A stretch of 56,282 nt of DNA from Acidobacteriota bacterium (lineage in GTDB: Bacteria; Acidobacteriota; JAAYUB01), in NCBI GenBank assembly GCA_012517875.1, contig JAAYUB010000022.1, forward strand, positions 1-56,282, written 5' to 3'. The notes beneath the pieces were generated by a model. That model searched no databases. It was not told the origin of the DNA and saw only the letters and a list, made by a program, of their open reading frames with translations. Positions 8,869 to 17,339 of this stretch are shown piece after piece. Each line of letters starts with the position of its first letter. Within the stretch, counting starts at the first letter, position 1. The position numbers and the translations under genes were made by a program.

Positions 8869-9172
8869 GTGCCGGGACGCAAGTTACAGGACCTAGGTCC
8901 TGGGTCCTGGGTACAGCACCTTAGGGATATACACCCTTGGTTTTGATTGTTCGTCGCGAACAGAACCGATTTTCAATGTGTCGGCTGGGGATTGTCCGAA
9001 TTGTGTAGGATCAACCGATGGTGATTCTCCGTCCATAAATAGAGCCCTCGTTTTCAGAACCCAGGTTCTCGGTCCCAGGTCCCAGACCCCAGATCCCAGA
9101 CCCCAGATCCCAGACCCCAGACCCCAGATCCCGGACCCCTGCTTCAACTCCCCTCACCCAACTTACGACTGC
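8869..9172. repeat. Repeat-rich spacer: CCTGGGT arrays in inverted arrangement
   Basis: The left edge (8885-8915) holds AGGACCTAGGTCCT followed by CCTGGGT repeats. The right edge (9057-9136) holds the complementary type, CCCAGGTCCCAG, running into a tandem array of a 14-base unit close to AGATCCCAGACCCC. The two arms enclose about 140 bases of ordinary sequence. No protein gene is supported here: the frames across it are low-complexity Gly/Ser/Trp translations of the repeat. Confidence 0.7.
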
Positions 9173-10564
9173 CTACACCGGGTAGTTGCCCGCCATGAGG
9201 GCTTCAACGTCTGCGACGGCTTTCGGGATGCGCCGTCCCAGCACCCGGGCGCTGTCCGCGGTGATCAGCACGTCATCCTCGATGCGGAATCCACCCAGAC
9301 CGAGGTACTTGTCCACCTGGTCGTAGTTGATGAACTCGGCGTGGCGCTTCTCGGCGCGCCACTGCTCCACCAGCGCCGGGATGAAATAGATTCCCGGCTC
9401 GATGGTGATGCAGTAGCCGGGCCGCAGCGGCCGGATCATCCGGAGGTAGCCCAGTCCGAACTGCTCGGAGCGCCGATTGTCGGGGCCGTAGCCCACAAGA
9501 TCGCCCAGATCCTCCATGTCGTGCACGTCGAGGCCCAGCATGTGGCCCAGGCCATGGGGGAAGAACAGGGCGTGGGCGCCGGCGGCCACCGCCTGCGGGA
9601 CGTCTCCCCGCATGAGTCCCACCGCCACCAGTCCGTCGGCGATCACGCGGGCCGCCTCCAGATGGACGTCGCGGAACGCCACGTCGGGCCGGCACATCCG
9701 GATGGCTCGTTCGTTGGCTGCGAGGACGATCTCGTAGATCTCGCGCTGCCGTGAATCGAACGTACCCGTGATGGGGAAGGTGCGGGTGATGTCGCTGGCA
9801 TAACCGGCGGTGGTCTCGGCACCGGTGTCCATCAGGACCATGCCGTGAGCGGGAATCTGGTTATGGTACGCGTGGTTGTGCAACACCTCGCCGTGGATGG
9901 TCACTATGGGGGGAAATGACAACGGCATCCCGCGGCTCATCGCCGCGTCGTGCATGGCCGCCATGACTTCAAACTCGGTGCGTCCCGGCGCGATGGTTCG
10001 CGCTGCCGCCGCGTACATGTGGAAGCTCACCTCGACCGCGCGTTCGATCTCGGCGACCTCCTCGTCGCCTTTTACCAGCCGCAGTTCCACAACGGCCCGC
10101 TTCAATGCCTCGCTGGCGTTCTGGCGGGTTTCCTGCGCGCTGAGGTGCAGCAGGCCGGCCAGCTTTAACAGATGGTCGCCACGATACGGCGGCAGGTAGT
10201 GCAGCGTCTGGGCGCCGCCCCGGAATGTGACGAGAAACTGCTCCAGTGAATTGATGTCTTCCACCCGGTGGATGCCCACCGTCTCGCCCAGTGATTCCAG
10301 CGACGGCAGCGGCCCGGTCCAGACGATATCGGCCACCGTCGGCTTGTAGCCGAACAGGATGTCCTCTTCCGGAGTCATGAGCAGGGCCATGTTGGGAATG
10401 GCGTGACCGGCGAAGTATAGGAAATGGCTGTTCTGGCGGTAGGGGTAGGGATTGTCCGCGTAATTGCGCGGCGCCTCGTCGTGGCCCAGGATCAGGATCC
10501 ACGAACCGTTCAGGAGCTGCCGCAGCGCGTTCCGGCGATTGGCGTACACCCGAGCGTCGAACAT
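9173..10564 (-). CDS. Xaa-Pro aminopeptidase (peptidase M24B)
   Basis: A 463-residue aminopeptidase P-type protein. The N-terminal creatinase-like domain includes the NYADNPYPYRQNSHFLYF region. In the pita-bread domain the metal ligands are visible: Asp in LMDTGAE and SDITRTF, His in HGLGHMLGLDVHD, Glu in ITIEPGIYF and Glu in FRIEDDV. It removes N-terminal residues that precede proline and is likely cytoplasmic because no signal peptide is present. The ATG at 10564 follows GGAGGAATC, which decides the start over an upstream in-frame codon at 10579. Length is normal for the family. Confidence 0.93.
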   Translation of the reverse strand: MFDARVYANRRNALRQLLNGSWILILGHDEAPRNYADNPYPYRQNSHFLYFAGHAIPNMALLMTPEEDILFGYKPTVADIVWTGPLPSLESLGETVGIHRVEDINSLEQFLVTFRGGAQTLHYLPPYRGDHLLKLAGLLHLSAQETRQNASEALKRAVVELRLVKGDEEVAEIERAVEVSFHMYAAAARTIAPGRTEFEVMAAMHDAAMSRGMPLSFPPIVTIHGEVLHNHAYHNQIPAHGMVLMDTGAETTAGYASDITRTFPITGTFDSRQREIYEIVLAANERAIRMCRPDVAFRDVHLEAARVIADGLVAVGLMRGDVPQAVAAGAHALFFPHGLGHMLGLDVHDMEDLGDLVGYGPDNRRSEQFGLGYLRMIRPLRPGYCITIEPGIYFIPALVEQWRAEKRHAEFINYDQVDKYLGLGGFRIEDDVLITADSARVLGRRIPKAVADVEALMAGNYPV

Positions 10565-10685
10565 GATTCCTCCAGGCAAAGGTTTCTAGTAAGATATACC
10601 AGATTCGAGCCGTTGTACAGCCCTCCAAGGCGCAACGCCCGAGCCTGGAGATGGTGACTGCCGATCTGATTGAGGTTTGTCAACG

Positions 10686-11174
10686 ATGCACCCTGCACCG
10701 AACGGAATCCGGGAAGAGGTGGAATCGTTCCTCCACGACTGCACCATCATGCATTTAGCCACGATGTCGGCTGTATACCCCTGGTGTGCATCGGTTTACT
10801 TCGCCCATCGCGGCCGGCGGTTCTATTTTTTCTCCAGCCCCGACTCCCGGCATGTGAGCCACCTGCAGGACGTTCCGCGGGCCGCCGGCTCGATCTCGGT
10901 GGACAATGCCGATTGGCTGATGATCCGAGGTGTGCAACTTTCGGGCACCGTCCGCCGGGTGGACGCCTCGGTCGAGAAAATCCAGGCCATTGGTCTATAC
11001 CTCACCAAATTCCCCCTGGTGGAGTCGTTCGTCGCTCGCCAGCACGGCGCCGGGCACCTGCCCGGCGGCCAGCTCGCTCACCTGTCCATGTACTGCCTCG
11101 ACGTCGACGTAGTCGTCTACACGGACAACCGCCGGGGCTTCGGATGGCGCACGGAGCTGCACCTCGACGATTGA
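10686..11174 (+). CDS. YhbP-like (UPF0306) FMN split-barrel protein
   Basis: A 162-residue protein of the pyridoxamine-phosphate-oxidase-like split barrel fold. The pattern of GVQLSGTVRRVD near the middle, the Lys/Phe-Pro segment, and the C-terminal VVYTDNRRGFGWRTELHLDD match the E. coli YhbP layout closely. Its function is not established; FMN or heme binding is typical of the fold. ATG at 10686 is used, with GAGG about ten bases upstream; a TTG three codons earlier is too close to that site. Confidence 0.78.
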   Translation: MHPAPNGIREEVESFLHDCTIMHLATMSAVYPWCASVYFAHRGRRFYFFSSPDSRHVSHLQDVPRAAGSISVDNADWLMIRGVQLSGTVRRVDASVEKIQAIGLYLTKFPLVESFVARQHGAGHLPGGQLAHLSMYCLDVDVVVYTDNRRGFGWRTELHLDD

Positions 11175-11462
11175 CGCACCGTCCCTCATTGAGTGCACTC
11201 ACCGCAGCCAACGTGACTCCGGAATCTGCATTGCGACTTCCTGACCGGCAAGTTACAGCGAATCAATCGTCAGATTGGCTCTTAAAAAATAATCCGGCCC
11301 GGAGGCCGGATCGGAAAAAATGGTTGGCGATTTGCATTATGACAGCACCCGAGATGTATGTCAAGAGAAAAGGTGTAAATTTGGTGTATATGATATAAGC
11401 CCATCTCAATCAGCAATATTGCGCATCCAAAATCCGCCGGGTGTTTACAAACCAGCTCCGCA
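11175..11462. other. Non-coding spacer with one hairpin
   Basis: No convincing gene is seen. An eight-base-pair hairpin with a CGGA loop lies at 11292-11311, flanked by A-runs on both sides. Read on the minus strand it is followed by TATTTTTT and would look like a terminator, but no minus-strand gene reaches it. Confidence 0.5.
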
Positions 11463-11491
11463 TTGCCATCGTTGGATGATTTCTGTAAAAT
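11463..11491 (+). promoter_or_regulatory. Promoter of the menaquinone gene cluster
   Basis: TTGCCA (11463-11468) and TAAAAT (11486-11491) are 17 bases apart. The predicted start, near 11498, is almost at the ATG at 11500, so the message may be leaderless or translation may begin at GTG 11527. Confidence 0.6.
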
Positions 11492-11499
11492 ACGTGTTT

Positions 11500-12099
11500 A
11501 TGCGTGGAACCGGAAAGACATTCATCGTGGCGATCACGGGAGCCAGCGGCTCCATCTACGGCTGGGACCTGCTCCAGCGGCTGGAGACAGCGACTGATGT
11601 GGCCCGAATCTTCCTGGTGGTCTCCAGGCCGGGACGCGATGTGTTCCGGATGGAAACCGGCCAGAGCCTGGCCGGGCCAGAAGACGCCGTGCGACTGGGA
11701 TTGTCCAAGGCGGTGTGGTTTGATGAGAGCGACTGGTTCGCGCCTATCGCCAGCGGTTCCTGCGCCACCGACGGCATGGTGATCGCGCCGTGCACCATGT
11801 CCACCCTGGGCGAGATTGCCGCCGGCACCGGCCGCAACCTGATCCATCGGGCGGCCGATGTCTGCCTGAAGGAGCGGCGCCCGCTGGTGCTCGTCCCCCG
11901 GGAAACACCGCTCAACATCATCCATTTGGAAAATATGCTCCGGGCGGCCCGGGCGGGCGCGATCATCCTCCCCGCCATGCCCGCGTTCTATTCACGCCCA
12001 CAGAGCATCGACGAGCTAGCGGGCACCGTTTCCGCCCGGGTCCTGGCCGTGTTGGGGTCGCCGCTGCCGGACAACCTGACCTGGACGGGTCAGCCGTGA
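11500..12099 (+). CDS. mqnM: UbiX-like flavin prenyltransferase (MqnM in futalosine pathway)
   Basis: A 199-residue flavoprotein of the UbiX/Pad1 family, with the N-terminal ITGASGSIYG nucleotide-binding loop (about residues 12-21), MVIAPCTMSTLGEIAAG in the middle and RPLVLVPRETPLN near 129-141, all family hallmarks. UbiX attaches a dimethylallyl group to FMN to make the prenyl-FMN cofactor of UbiD decarboxylases. Next to ubiA-like and mqnE genes, the likely role is maturation of the UbiD-type (MqnL) step of menaquinone synthesis. No ribosome binding site precedes the ATG; a GTG ten codons in is an alternative. The stop overlaps the next start as GTGA. Confidence 0.9.
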   Translation: MRGTGKTFIVAITGASGSIYGWDLLQRLETATDVARIFLVVSRPGRDVFRMETGQSLAGPEDAVRLGLSKAVWFDESDWFAPIASGSCATDGMVIAPCTMSTLGEIAAGTGRNLIHRAADVCLKERRPLVLVPRETPLNIIHLENMLRAARAGAIILPAMPAFYSRPQSIDELAGTVSARVLAVLGSPLPDNLTWTGQP

Positions 12100-12986
12100 T
12101 CACCGTCATCTTCAGGCAGCTCCGCCTGACTCTGGAGATGATCCGGATCGAGCACACCGTCTTTGCGCTCCCCTTCGCCTTCCTGGGTGCAGTGCTGGCC
12201 GAGCGCCGCTTCCCCGATGCCGTCACGTGCACCTGGATTCTGCTGGCCATGGTGGGCGCCCGCAGCGCCGCAATGGCGTTCAACCGGCTGGCGGACCTCC
12301 CCTTTGACCGCGAGAATCCGCGAACCAGCAACCGCGTGCTGCCGCAGGGGCGGGTCAGCCGGCGGTACGTGGTGGGCTTCATCATTTCCAGCGCCCTGCT
12401 CATGCTGCTGGCGGCCTACCTGCTGAATCCGCTCGCCTTCATCCTGGCGTTTCCCGCACTGCTGGTTATCCTGGGATATTCGCTGACCAAGCGCTTCACC
12501 TCGCTGACTCACGTCGTGCTCGGCTTCGCCCTGAGTATCGCTCCGGCCGGCGGCTGGATCGCGGTAACCGGCACCTTCGACCCCCGGATCCTGCTGCTGT
12601 CGGTGGTCGTGGTCACCTGGGTCGCCGGATTCGACATTCTCTACGCCTGCCAGGATGTCGGCTTCGACAGCCGGTTCGGGCTCTATTCCGTCCCGGTCCG
12701 CTTTGGGATCCGCCGGGCCCTGGCCATCAGCTTCCTGCTGCATCTCGGGACCATCCTCTCGCTGGGATTGATCATTTATGTCTTCCAACTGTCGTGGTTC
12801 AGCCTGGCGGGTTCCCTGTTCCTGGCCGGCATCCTCGTGTATGAACACCTGCTCCTGCGGCCGCAGGACCTGTCCCGGGTGAACACGGCGTTTTTCACCC
12901 TGAACGGCATCTTCAGCATCCTGCTGTTCGTCATCGTGCTGCTGGACATCTGGCTGTTCCGAACTCCCATCATCCCGATCCGCTGA
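12096..12986 (+). CDS. mqnP: UbiA-family prenyltransferase (MqnP)
   Basis: A 296-residue integral membrane prenyltransferase. The two Asp-rich motifs of the UbiA family are present: N63-x3-D67-x3-D71 in AFNRLADLPFD and D180-x6-D187-x3-D191 in DILYACQDVGFD. These bind the Mg-diphosphate of the polyprenyl donor. About eight membrane segments follow the usual pattern. In this cluster it most likely prenylates dihydroxynaphthoate (MqnP role) rather than 4-hydroxybenzoate. The GTG start overlaps the ubiX-like stop by three bases, so the two are translationally coupled. Confidence 0.88.
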   Translation: MITVIFRQLRLTLEMIRIEHTVFALPFAFLGAVLAERRFPDAVTCTWILLAMVGARSAAMAFNRLADLPFDRENPRTSNRVLPQGRVSRRYVVGFIISSALLMLLAAYLLNPLAFILAFPALLVILGYSLTKRFTSLTHVVLGFALSIAPAGGWIAVTGTFDPRILLLSVVVVTWVAGFDILYACQDVGFDSRFGLYSVPVRFGIRRALAISFLLHLGTILSLGLIIYVFQLSWFSLAGSLFLAGILVYEHLLLRPQDLSRVNTAFFTLNGIFSILLFVIVLLDIWLFRTPIIPIR

Positions 12987-12995
12987 GGCGACATC

Positions 12996-14093
12996 ATGCT
13001 GGACATCTCGGCCCGATCCCCGCTCGCAGACGTCGCCCGCAAGGTGCATGGCGGCGAGCGCCTCGATTTCGCCGACGGGGTGCGGCTTTACCGCAGCCAC
13101 GATCTGCTGACCATCGGCTACCTGGCCAATGTGGTCCGCGAACGGCTCAACGGAGACAGGGCCTACTACATTGTCAACCGCCACATCAACCATACGAACG
13201 TCTGCGTCAACGAATGCCGTTTCTGCGCCTACTACCGCCCGCCGGACCACCCCGAGGCGCACACGATGTCGCTGGACGAGATTTTCGCCATCGCCGAGGG
13301 GCACGCCCGCGAGGGCATCAGCGAGCTGCACATCGTCGGCGGCCTGAATCCCCGCCTGCCCTACAGCTATTACCTCGACATGCTTCGCGGACTGAAGGCC
13401 CGCCTCCCGGATGTCCACCTGCAGGCGTTCACCATGGTGGAGATCGACCACATCGCCGCGGTCGCCGGCAAGACGGTGCGAGACACACTGCTGGACCTTC
13501 AGGCGGCCGGGCTCGGTTCCATTCCGGGCGGGGGCGCCGAGGTGTTCTCACCCGGAGTCCGCGAGCAGCTCTGCGAGAAGAAAATCCCGGGAGCACGCTG
13601 GCTGGAAATCGCCCGCACCGCCCATGAGCTGGGCATCCGCAGCAACGCCACCATGCTGTACGGCCATGTGGAATCAGCCGAGGAGCGCGTGGAGCACCTC
13701 ATCCAGCTGCGCGACTTGCAGGACGAGACCGGCGGCTTTCTGGCGTTCATCCCCCTGGCCTTCCACCCTGAGAACACCCGCGTGGAACAGGGTGCCGGCA
13801 CCACCGGTTACGACGACCTGAAGAATCTGGCCGTGGCGCGGCTCATGCTGGACAACTTCCCCCACATCAAGGCGTTCTGGATCATGGTGGGACCCAAGAT
13901 CGCCCAGGTCTCACTCTCGTTCGGTGTGGACGACATCGACGGCACCGTGATCGAGGAGCGGATCACCCACAGCGCGGGCGCCCGAACGGCCCAGGGCATG
14001 ACCCGATCCGAGCTGGTGCATCTGATCCGGCAAGCTGGCCGGGTACCCGTGGAGCGGGACACGGTGTATAATGTCCGGAGTCAGAACGTCTGA
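12996..14093 (+). CDS. mqnE: Aminofutalosine synthase MqnE (radical SAM)
   Basis: A 365-residue radical SAM enzyme with the cluster motif C70-x3-C74-x2-C77 in NVCVNECRFCAYY. It then shows ELHIVGGLNPRLPY and PGGGAEVFSP, typical of the MqnC/MqnE/CofH group. MqnE joins the SAM-derived adenosyl radical to carboxyvinyl-oxybenzoate to make aminofutalosine. The N-terminus and the HPEAHTMSLDEI segment fit MqnE better than MqnC. It starts nine bases after the ubiA-like stop with GAGGC upstream, so it belongs to the same operon. Confidence 0.9.
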   Translation: MLDISARSPLADVARKVHGGERLDFADGVRLYRSHDLLTIGYLANVVRERLNGDRAYYIVNRHINHTNVCVNECRFCAYYRPPDHPEAHTMSLDEIFAIAEGHAREGISELHIVGGLNPRLPYSYYLDMLRGLKARLPDVHLQAFTMVEIDHIAAVAGKTVRDTLLDLQAAGLGSIPGGGAEVFSPGVREQLCEKKIPGARWLEIARTAHELGIRSNATMLYGHVESAEERVEHLIQLRDLQDETGGFLAFIPLAFHPENTRVEQGAGTTGYDDLKNLAVARLMLDNFPHIKAFWIMVGPKIAQVSLSFGVDDIDGTVIEERITHSAGARTAQGMTRSELVHLIRQAGRVPVERDTVYNVRSQNV

Positions 14094-14106
14094 CGAGGTG
14101 ACGCCA

Positions 14107-15147
14107 ATGGATGTCAAGATCGCGCTCATCGGAGCGGGCAATGTGGGCCAGGGCTTTCTGTCGGTCTTACGGAAGAAGCGGGAACAACTGGCCGTCCGGC
14201 ACGGCATCACCTTCCAGTTGGTCTCGGTGTGCGACCGCTCCCACGGCTCCGTCACCGCCTCGGCTGGCCTGAAGATCAGCGAGATTCTGCCCATCCTCGA
14301 GGACGGCCGCGGGCTCCTCGACTACCAGACGTCAGACCAGGCCTGTGTCAAGGGGCTGGACCCGCTGGCATGCCTGGAATTGAGCCAGGCTGATGTGGTG
14401 CTTGAGTGTACCCACTCCAACCTGCAGACCGGCGAGCCTGCCGCCGGCTATATCCGCCAGGCACTGGGGCTGCGCAAGCATGTGGTGTCCAGCAACAAGG
14501 GGCCGGCGGCGCTCAACTACCAGGAACTGCGCGACCTGGCCAAGACCAACTGCGTGCGCTACCTGTTCGGCGCCTCGGTGATGAACGGCACCCCGCTGGT
14601 GCCCCTCCTTCGCAATGCCTACCGTGCCGATGAGGTGCTGGAAATACGGGGCTTGCTCAACGTGACCACCAACTTCGTTCTGGCCCAGATGGAGAAGGAC
14701 AAGCCGGGCGAGGCTGCAATCCAGGAAGCCGTTGAAAACGGCTACTCCGAAGCCGACGTCGCCCTCGACCTGGAAGGGCACGACACCATGGCCAAACTGA
14801 TGATTCTGCTCAATGTGCTGAGCGATCGCCAGCAGCCGCTGGACCGGTTCATTCGGGAGGGGATCACAAACATCACCGTGCGGGACGTCCAGTCCGCCCG
14901 GGAAAAGAACATGCGCTACCGCATGATCGCCCATGCCGTGCGGGATGAGGATGGATCGTGGCGCGGCCAGGTCGGGCCGAACAAGATCGACGCACTCGAT
15001 CCGTTCTATCACGTGGTGGAAACGCAGAACGCGATCCAGTTCAAGTCAGAGACAGTCGGCGACATCTACCTGGAAGGCCCGGGCTCGGGCCGTCAGGAGG
15101 TGGGCTACTCGATGCTGCTGGATCTGTTGTCCATCTATGTGCCCTGA
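14107..15147 (+). CDS. Homoserine dehydrogenase
   Basis: A 346-residue NAD(P)-dependent homoserine dehydrogenase that reduces aspartate semialdehyde to homoserine. The Rossmann motif GAGNVG is at residues 9-14, followed by VVSSNKGPAALNYQEL with the catalytic-site lysine and by the substrate-domain stretches MNGTPLVPLLRN and LLNVTTNFVLAQM. There is no C-terminal ACT domain, so it is a short form. ATG at 14107 is preceded by GAGGTGACGCCA; the gene begins 13 bases after mqnE. It overlaps the convergent CPBP gene by 13 bases at its 3' end. Its presence behind menaquinone genes may be simple colocation. Confidence 0.9.
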   Translation: MDVKIALIGAGNVGQGFLSVLRKKREQLAVRHGITFQLVSVCDRSHGSVTASAGLKISEILPILEDGRGLLDYQTSDQACVKGLDPLACLELSQADVVLECTHSNLQTGEPAAGYIRQALGLRKHVVSSNKGPAALNYQELRDLAKTNCVRYLFGASVMNGTPLVPLLRNAYRADEVLEIRGLLNVTTNFVLAQMEKDKPGEAAIQEAVENGYSEADVALDLEGHDTMAKLMILLNVLSDRQQPLDRFIREGITNITVRDVQSAREKNMRYRMIAHAVRDEDGSWRGQVGPNKIDALDPFYHVVETQNAIQFKSETVGDIYLEGPGSGRQEVGYSMLLDLLSIYVP

Positions 15148-15704
15148 GCGGCGGGTGGGAAGCGGCCGCTGCGCCGGACCCAGACCGAGACCCCCAGATT
15201 GTGCATGATGTGCGTAGCCATCGCCGCGCCGAGCGATCCGGTCCAGGCGTACACCGACGCCAACACCAGCCCCATCACAAACGCCATGACACCGTAGGCG
15301 GCCAGCCGTCGCTGCATCAAAAAGTGCAGGAAGGCAAACAACGTCGTCGCCGGCAGGATGCCGATCAGCGGCTGCAGTGCCGCACGGAATAGTACTTCTT
15401 CGGCCGCGGACCCCACCACCGCCACGAACAGCCACGGCACCGGCGGCACCGCCGCCACCGCCAGGTATATTTCCGCATCCAGTCGCGCGCAAAGCCACGG
15501 CCATTGCTCATAGAGGAGGGCGCCGGTACCGGCTGTGAGAAGTCCCAGCAACGCCGCCAGCGCCAAGGTGTCGAGCGGCCCCGGCAAACCGGCCAGGTCG
15601 TCCACCAAAGACGGCCCGCGCACCCCGAAGGCGATCCCCGTCTGAATCGCCGCGAGCACTATGGTCCCCAGCAGCACGGCTTTGACGAGATCGCGGTTAT
15701 TCAT
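15135..15704 (-). CDS. CPBP-family intramembrane metalloprotease
   Basis: A 189-residue membrane protein with the three CPBP (type II CAAX protease, Abi) motifs: EEVLFR, the FAFLHF histidine helix and HIMHN near the C-terminus. These supply Glu and His residues of an intramembrane active site. In bacteria such proteins are linked to prenylated-protein processing or bacteriocin self-immunity; which applies here is unknown. The ATG at 15704 is chosen because the hydrophobic N-terminus follows; a GTG at 15743 is possible and neither has a clear ribosome binding site. Confidence 0.8.
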   Translation of the reverse strand: MNNRDLVKAVLLGTIVLAAIQTGIAFGVRGPSLVDDLAGLPGPLDTLALAALLGLLTAGTGALLYEQWPWLCARLDAEIYLAVAAVPPVPWLFVAVVGSAAEEVLFRAALQPLIGILPATTLFAFLHFLMQRRLAAYGVMAFVMGLVLASVYAWTGSLGAAMATHIMHNLGVSVWVRRSGRFPPAAQGT

Positions 15705-15743
15705 TTTTAATTCAACAAGATATAAGCGTGCATCAAAAATCAC

Positions 15744-15882
15744 TTTAACAGTTCAAATACGATGATTATCATTATATTTACGCTAAAAAGAAAGTATAAT
15801 CTAGGCATCTTACAAAGATAATACTTATAAATATCGTATATAAATAAATAAAAACACGCAGGATTCGTCGATGCCGACGCGA
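15744..15882. other. AT-rich intergenic patch
   Basis: This short spacer is strikingly AT-rich compared with its surroundings, with several TATAAT-like words on both strands but no convincing -35/-10 pair. It probably holds the promoter of the CPBP gene. No coding potential is seen. Confidence 0.4.
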
Positions 15883-16365
15883 TCAGCGCCCGAGCTCATC
15901 GAAGTTGTCGATCTCGGGTGGGTCAGTCTGACGCACCTGGATGCCCACGTCAGCCAGCATGTTTCGCATGGCGGGATATGGGTATAGATAGACGACTTCT
16001 GTTATGCCGGCGTTGATGATGAGGCGTTGGCAAAGGTCGCACGGAAAGAGGGTGGTGTACATGGCCGCCCCTTTCGTGGAGATGCCCTGGTAGGCGGCTT
16101 GCACGATGGCGTTGGCCTCGGAATGGGTGGCCGGGCAGAGGGAGTGCCCCTGGTTGCTGTCGATGCGCTCGGTATCCTTGATGCAGGGGCGGCAGAACTG
16201 GTGGGTGAAGCCCTTGGGCGGTCCGTTGTATCCGGTGGAGATGATGTGCCCGTCGCGGACGATCACGGTACCGATCTGATGGCGCACGCAGATGGACCGC
16301 GCCCCGGCGATCTTGGCCAACGCCATGAAATACTCGTCCCGGGTGAGCCGTTTGCGCTCAATCAC
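15883..16365 (-). CDS. dCMP deaminase / ComEB-like cytidine deaminase
   Basis: A 160-residue zinc deaminase. The catalytic site is H81-S-E83 in THSEANAIV, and P108-C109-x2-C112 in PCDLC completes the zinc site. An extra Cys/His-rich region around FCRPCIKD and HSLCPATH matches dCMP deaminases of the ComEB type. It converts dCMP to dUMP for thymidylate synthesis. The GTG start at 16365 has GGAGG upstream and overlaps the stop of the YVTN gene as GTGA, so the two are coupled. A link with folate enzymes (folD upstream) is sensible because thymidylate synthesis needs methylene-THF. Confidence 0.9.
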   Translation of the reverse strand: MIERKRLTRDEYFMALAKIAGARSICVRHQIGTVIVRDGHIISTGYNGPPKGFTHQFCRPCIKDTERIDSNQGHSLCPATHSEANAIVQAAYQGISTKGAAMYTTLFPCDLCQRLIINAGITEVVYLYPYPAMRNMLADVGIQVRQTDPPEIDNFDELGR

Positions 16366-17339
16366 GGTTGGCCGCCTCCAGAGGGCTTTGGGGCGGCGGC
16401 CGGCGCAGGCACCACCAGTACCTTCTCGTCCCCTTCGCAGGTGACGAGAATCCGGCTGGCATCGGCGGTGAACACCGCATCGACGGGACTCTTGCGGACG
16501 GGAATCCGCCGGACGGACGGTTCGCCGGCGATGTCGGCATCGAGCACCGCCACCTCGCCGGCGCGGTAGCAGGCCACCGCCACCCATTTCTCGTCGGGCG
16601 ACAGGCTGAAGCGGAAGGGACCCTCGGGCATGGGCACCTTGTGGAGCACCTGTCCGCGGCGCAGATCCCACACCCACAGATCGTTGGATCGCGAATGGGT
16701 GATGTAGAGCTTGCGGCCGTTGCGGCTGATCGCCAGCCCGTTGGGTCCGTCGCCCACCTTCAGGGTGTCGATCACCTTGTTCACATCCAGCGAGATCACC
16801 GACACCGTGCTCTCGGCGCTGTTGGCCACATACACCGTGTCCCCCGCCGGATTGACCGCCAGCGCCTGCGGCCGCAACCCCACCTTGACCGATTCGATCA
16901 CGCGCTGCTTCTGCAGGTCGAAGATGTCCAGGCGTCCCCACTTCCCCTTGCCGTAGTTGGCTATCAGGAGGTGGTAGCCATCCGGGGTCAGACACAGGTC
17001 GGTGGGGACATGCCCCACCTTAAACGTGTCCTCGAGCTCCAGAATCGGCAGCGTGAACGCCTTGACCAGCCCCGACTCCATGTTCGTGACGTACACCCGC
17101 CGCCCCGCCGGTTCGACGGCGATGCCCAGTGGGCCGTAGCCTCCGGGCACCTTCCGGATCTGCCGCATGGATTTCAGGCTGATCAGAGAGATCTCGTCGG
17201 AACCGAAGTTGGTCACCACCGCGTGTTCGCCGTCGGAGGTGAGACGGATGAAGTTGGGCGCCTGACCCACCTTGATTTCTGTGGCCGTCACGGCGGCGGC
17301 CATGAACAGGCATGCGGCCCAAATGATCGCGCGTTTCAT
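16362..17339 (-). CDS. Exported YVTN-type beta-propeller protein
   Basis: A 325-residue protein with a signal peptide (residues 1-20) and about seven propeller blades. Repeats of the type 'GxxPxxLAVxPxGxxVYVxN' are visible, for example RRVYVTNME, DTVYVANSAES and RKLYITHSRSN. Such proteins are usually periplasmic or surface scaffolds or binding proteins. The start ATG overlaps the folD stop (ATGA) and its own stop overlaps the deaminase start, so it sits inside a tightly coupled three-gene unit. The Pro/Ala-rich C-terminus looks flexible. No enzymatic residues can be named. Confidence 0.85.
   Translation of the reverse strand: MKRAIIWAACLFMAAAVTATEIKVGQAPNFIRLTSDGEHAVVTNFGSDEISLISLKSMRQIRKVPGGYGPLGIAVEPAGRRVYVTNMESGLVKAFTLPILELEDTFKVGHVPTDLCLTPDGYHLLIANYGKGKWGRLDIFDLQKQRVIESVKVGLRPQALAVNPAGDTVYVANSAESTVSVISLDVNKVIDTLKVGDGPNGLAISRNGRKLYITHSRSNDLWVWDLRRGQVLHKVPMPEGPFRFSLSPDEKWVAVACYRAGEVAVLDADIAGEPSVRRIPVRKSPVDAVFTADASRILVTCEGDEKVLVVPAPAAAPKPSGGGQP

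Noticed and set aside
8893-9147. 84-codon minus-strand open frame in the repeat spacer
   Set aside because: The product is a Gly/Ser/Ile/Trp low-complexity translation of the tandem repeat, with no ribosome binding site.
11292-11311. Hairpin as a terminator
   Set aside because: It has T-runs only on the minus strand, where no gene leads into it; on the plus strand it is followed by A residues.
15744-15882. AT-rich patch as a replication origin
   Set aside because: No DnaA boxes or origin-linked genes are seen.
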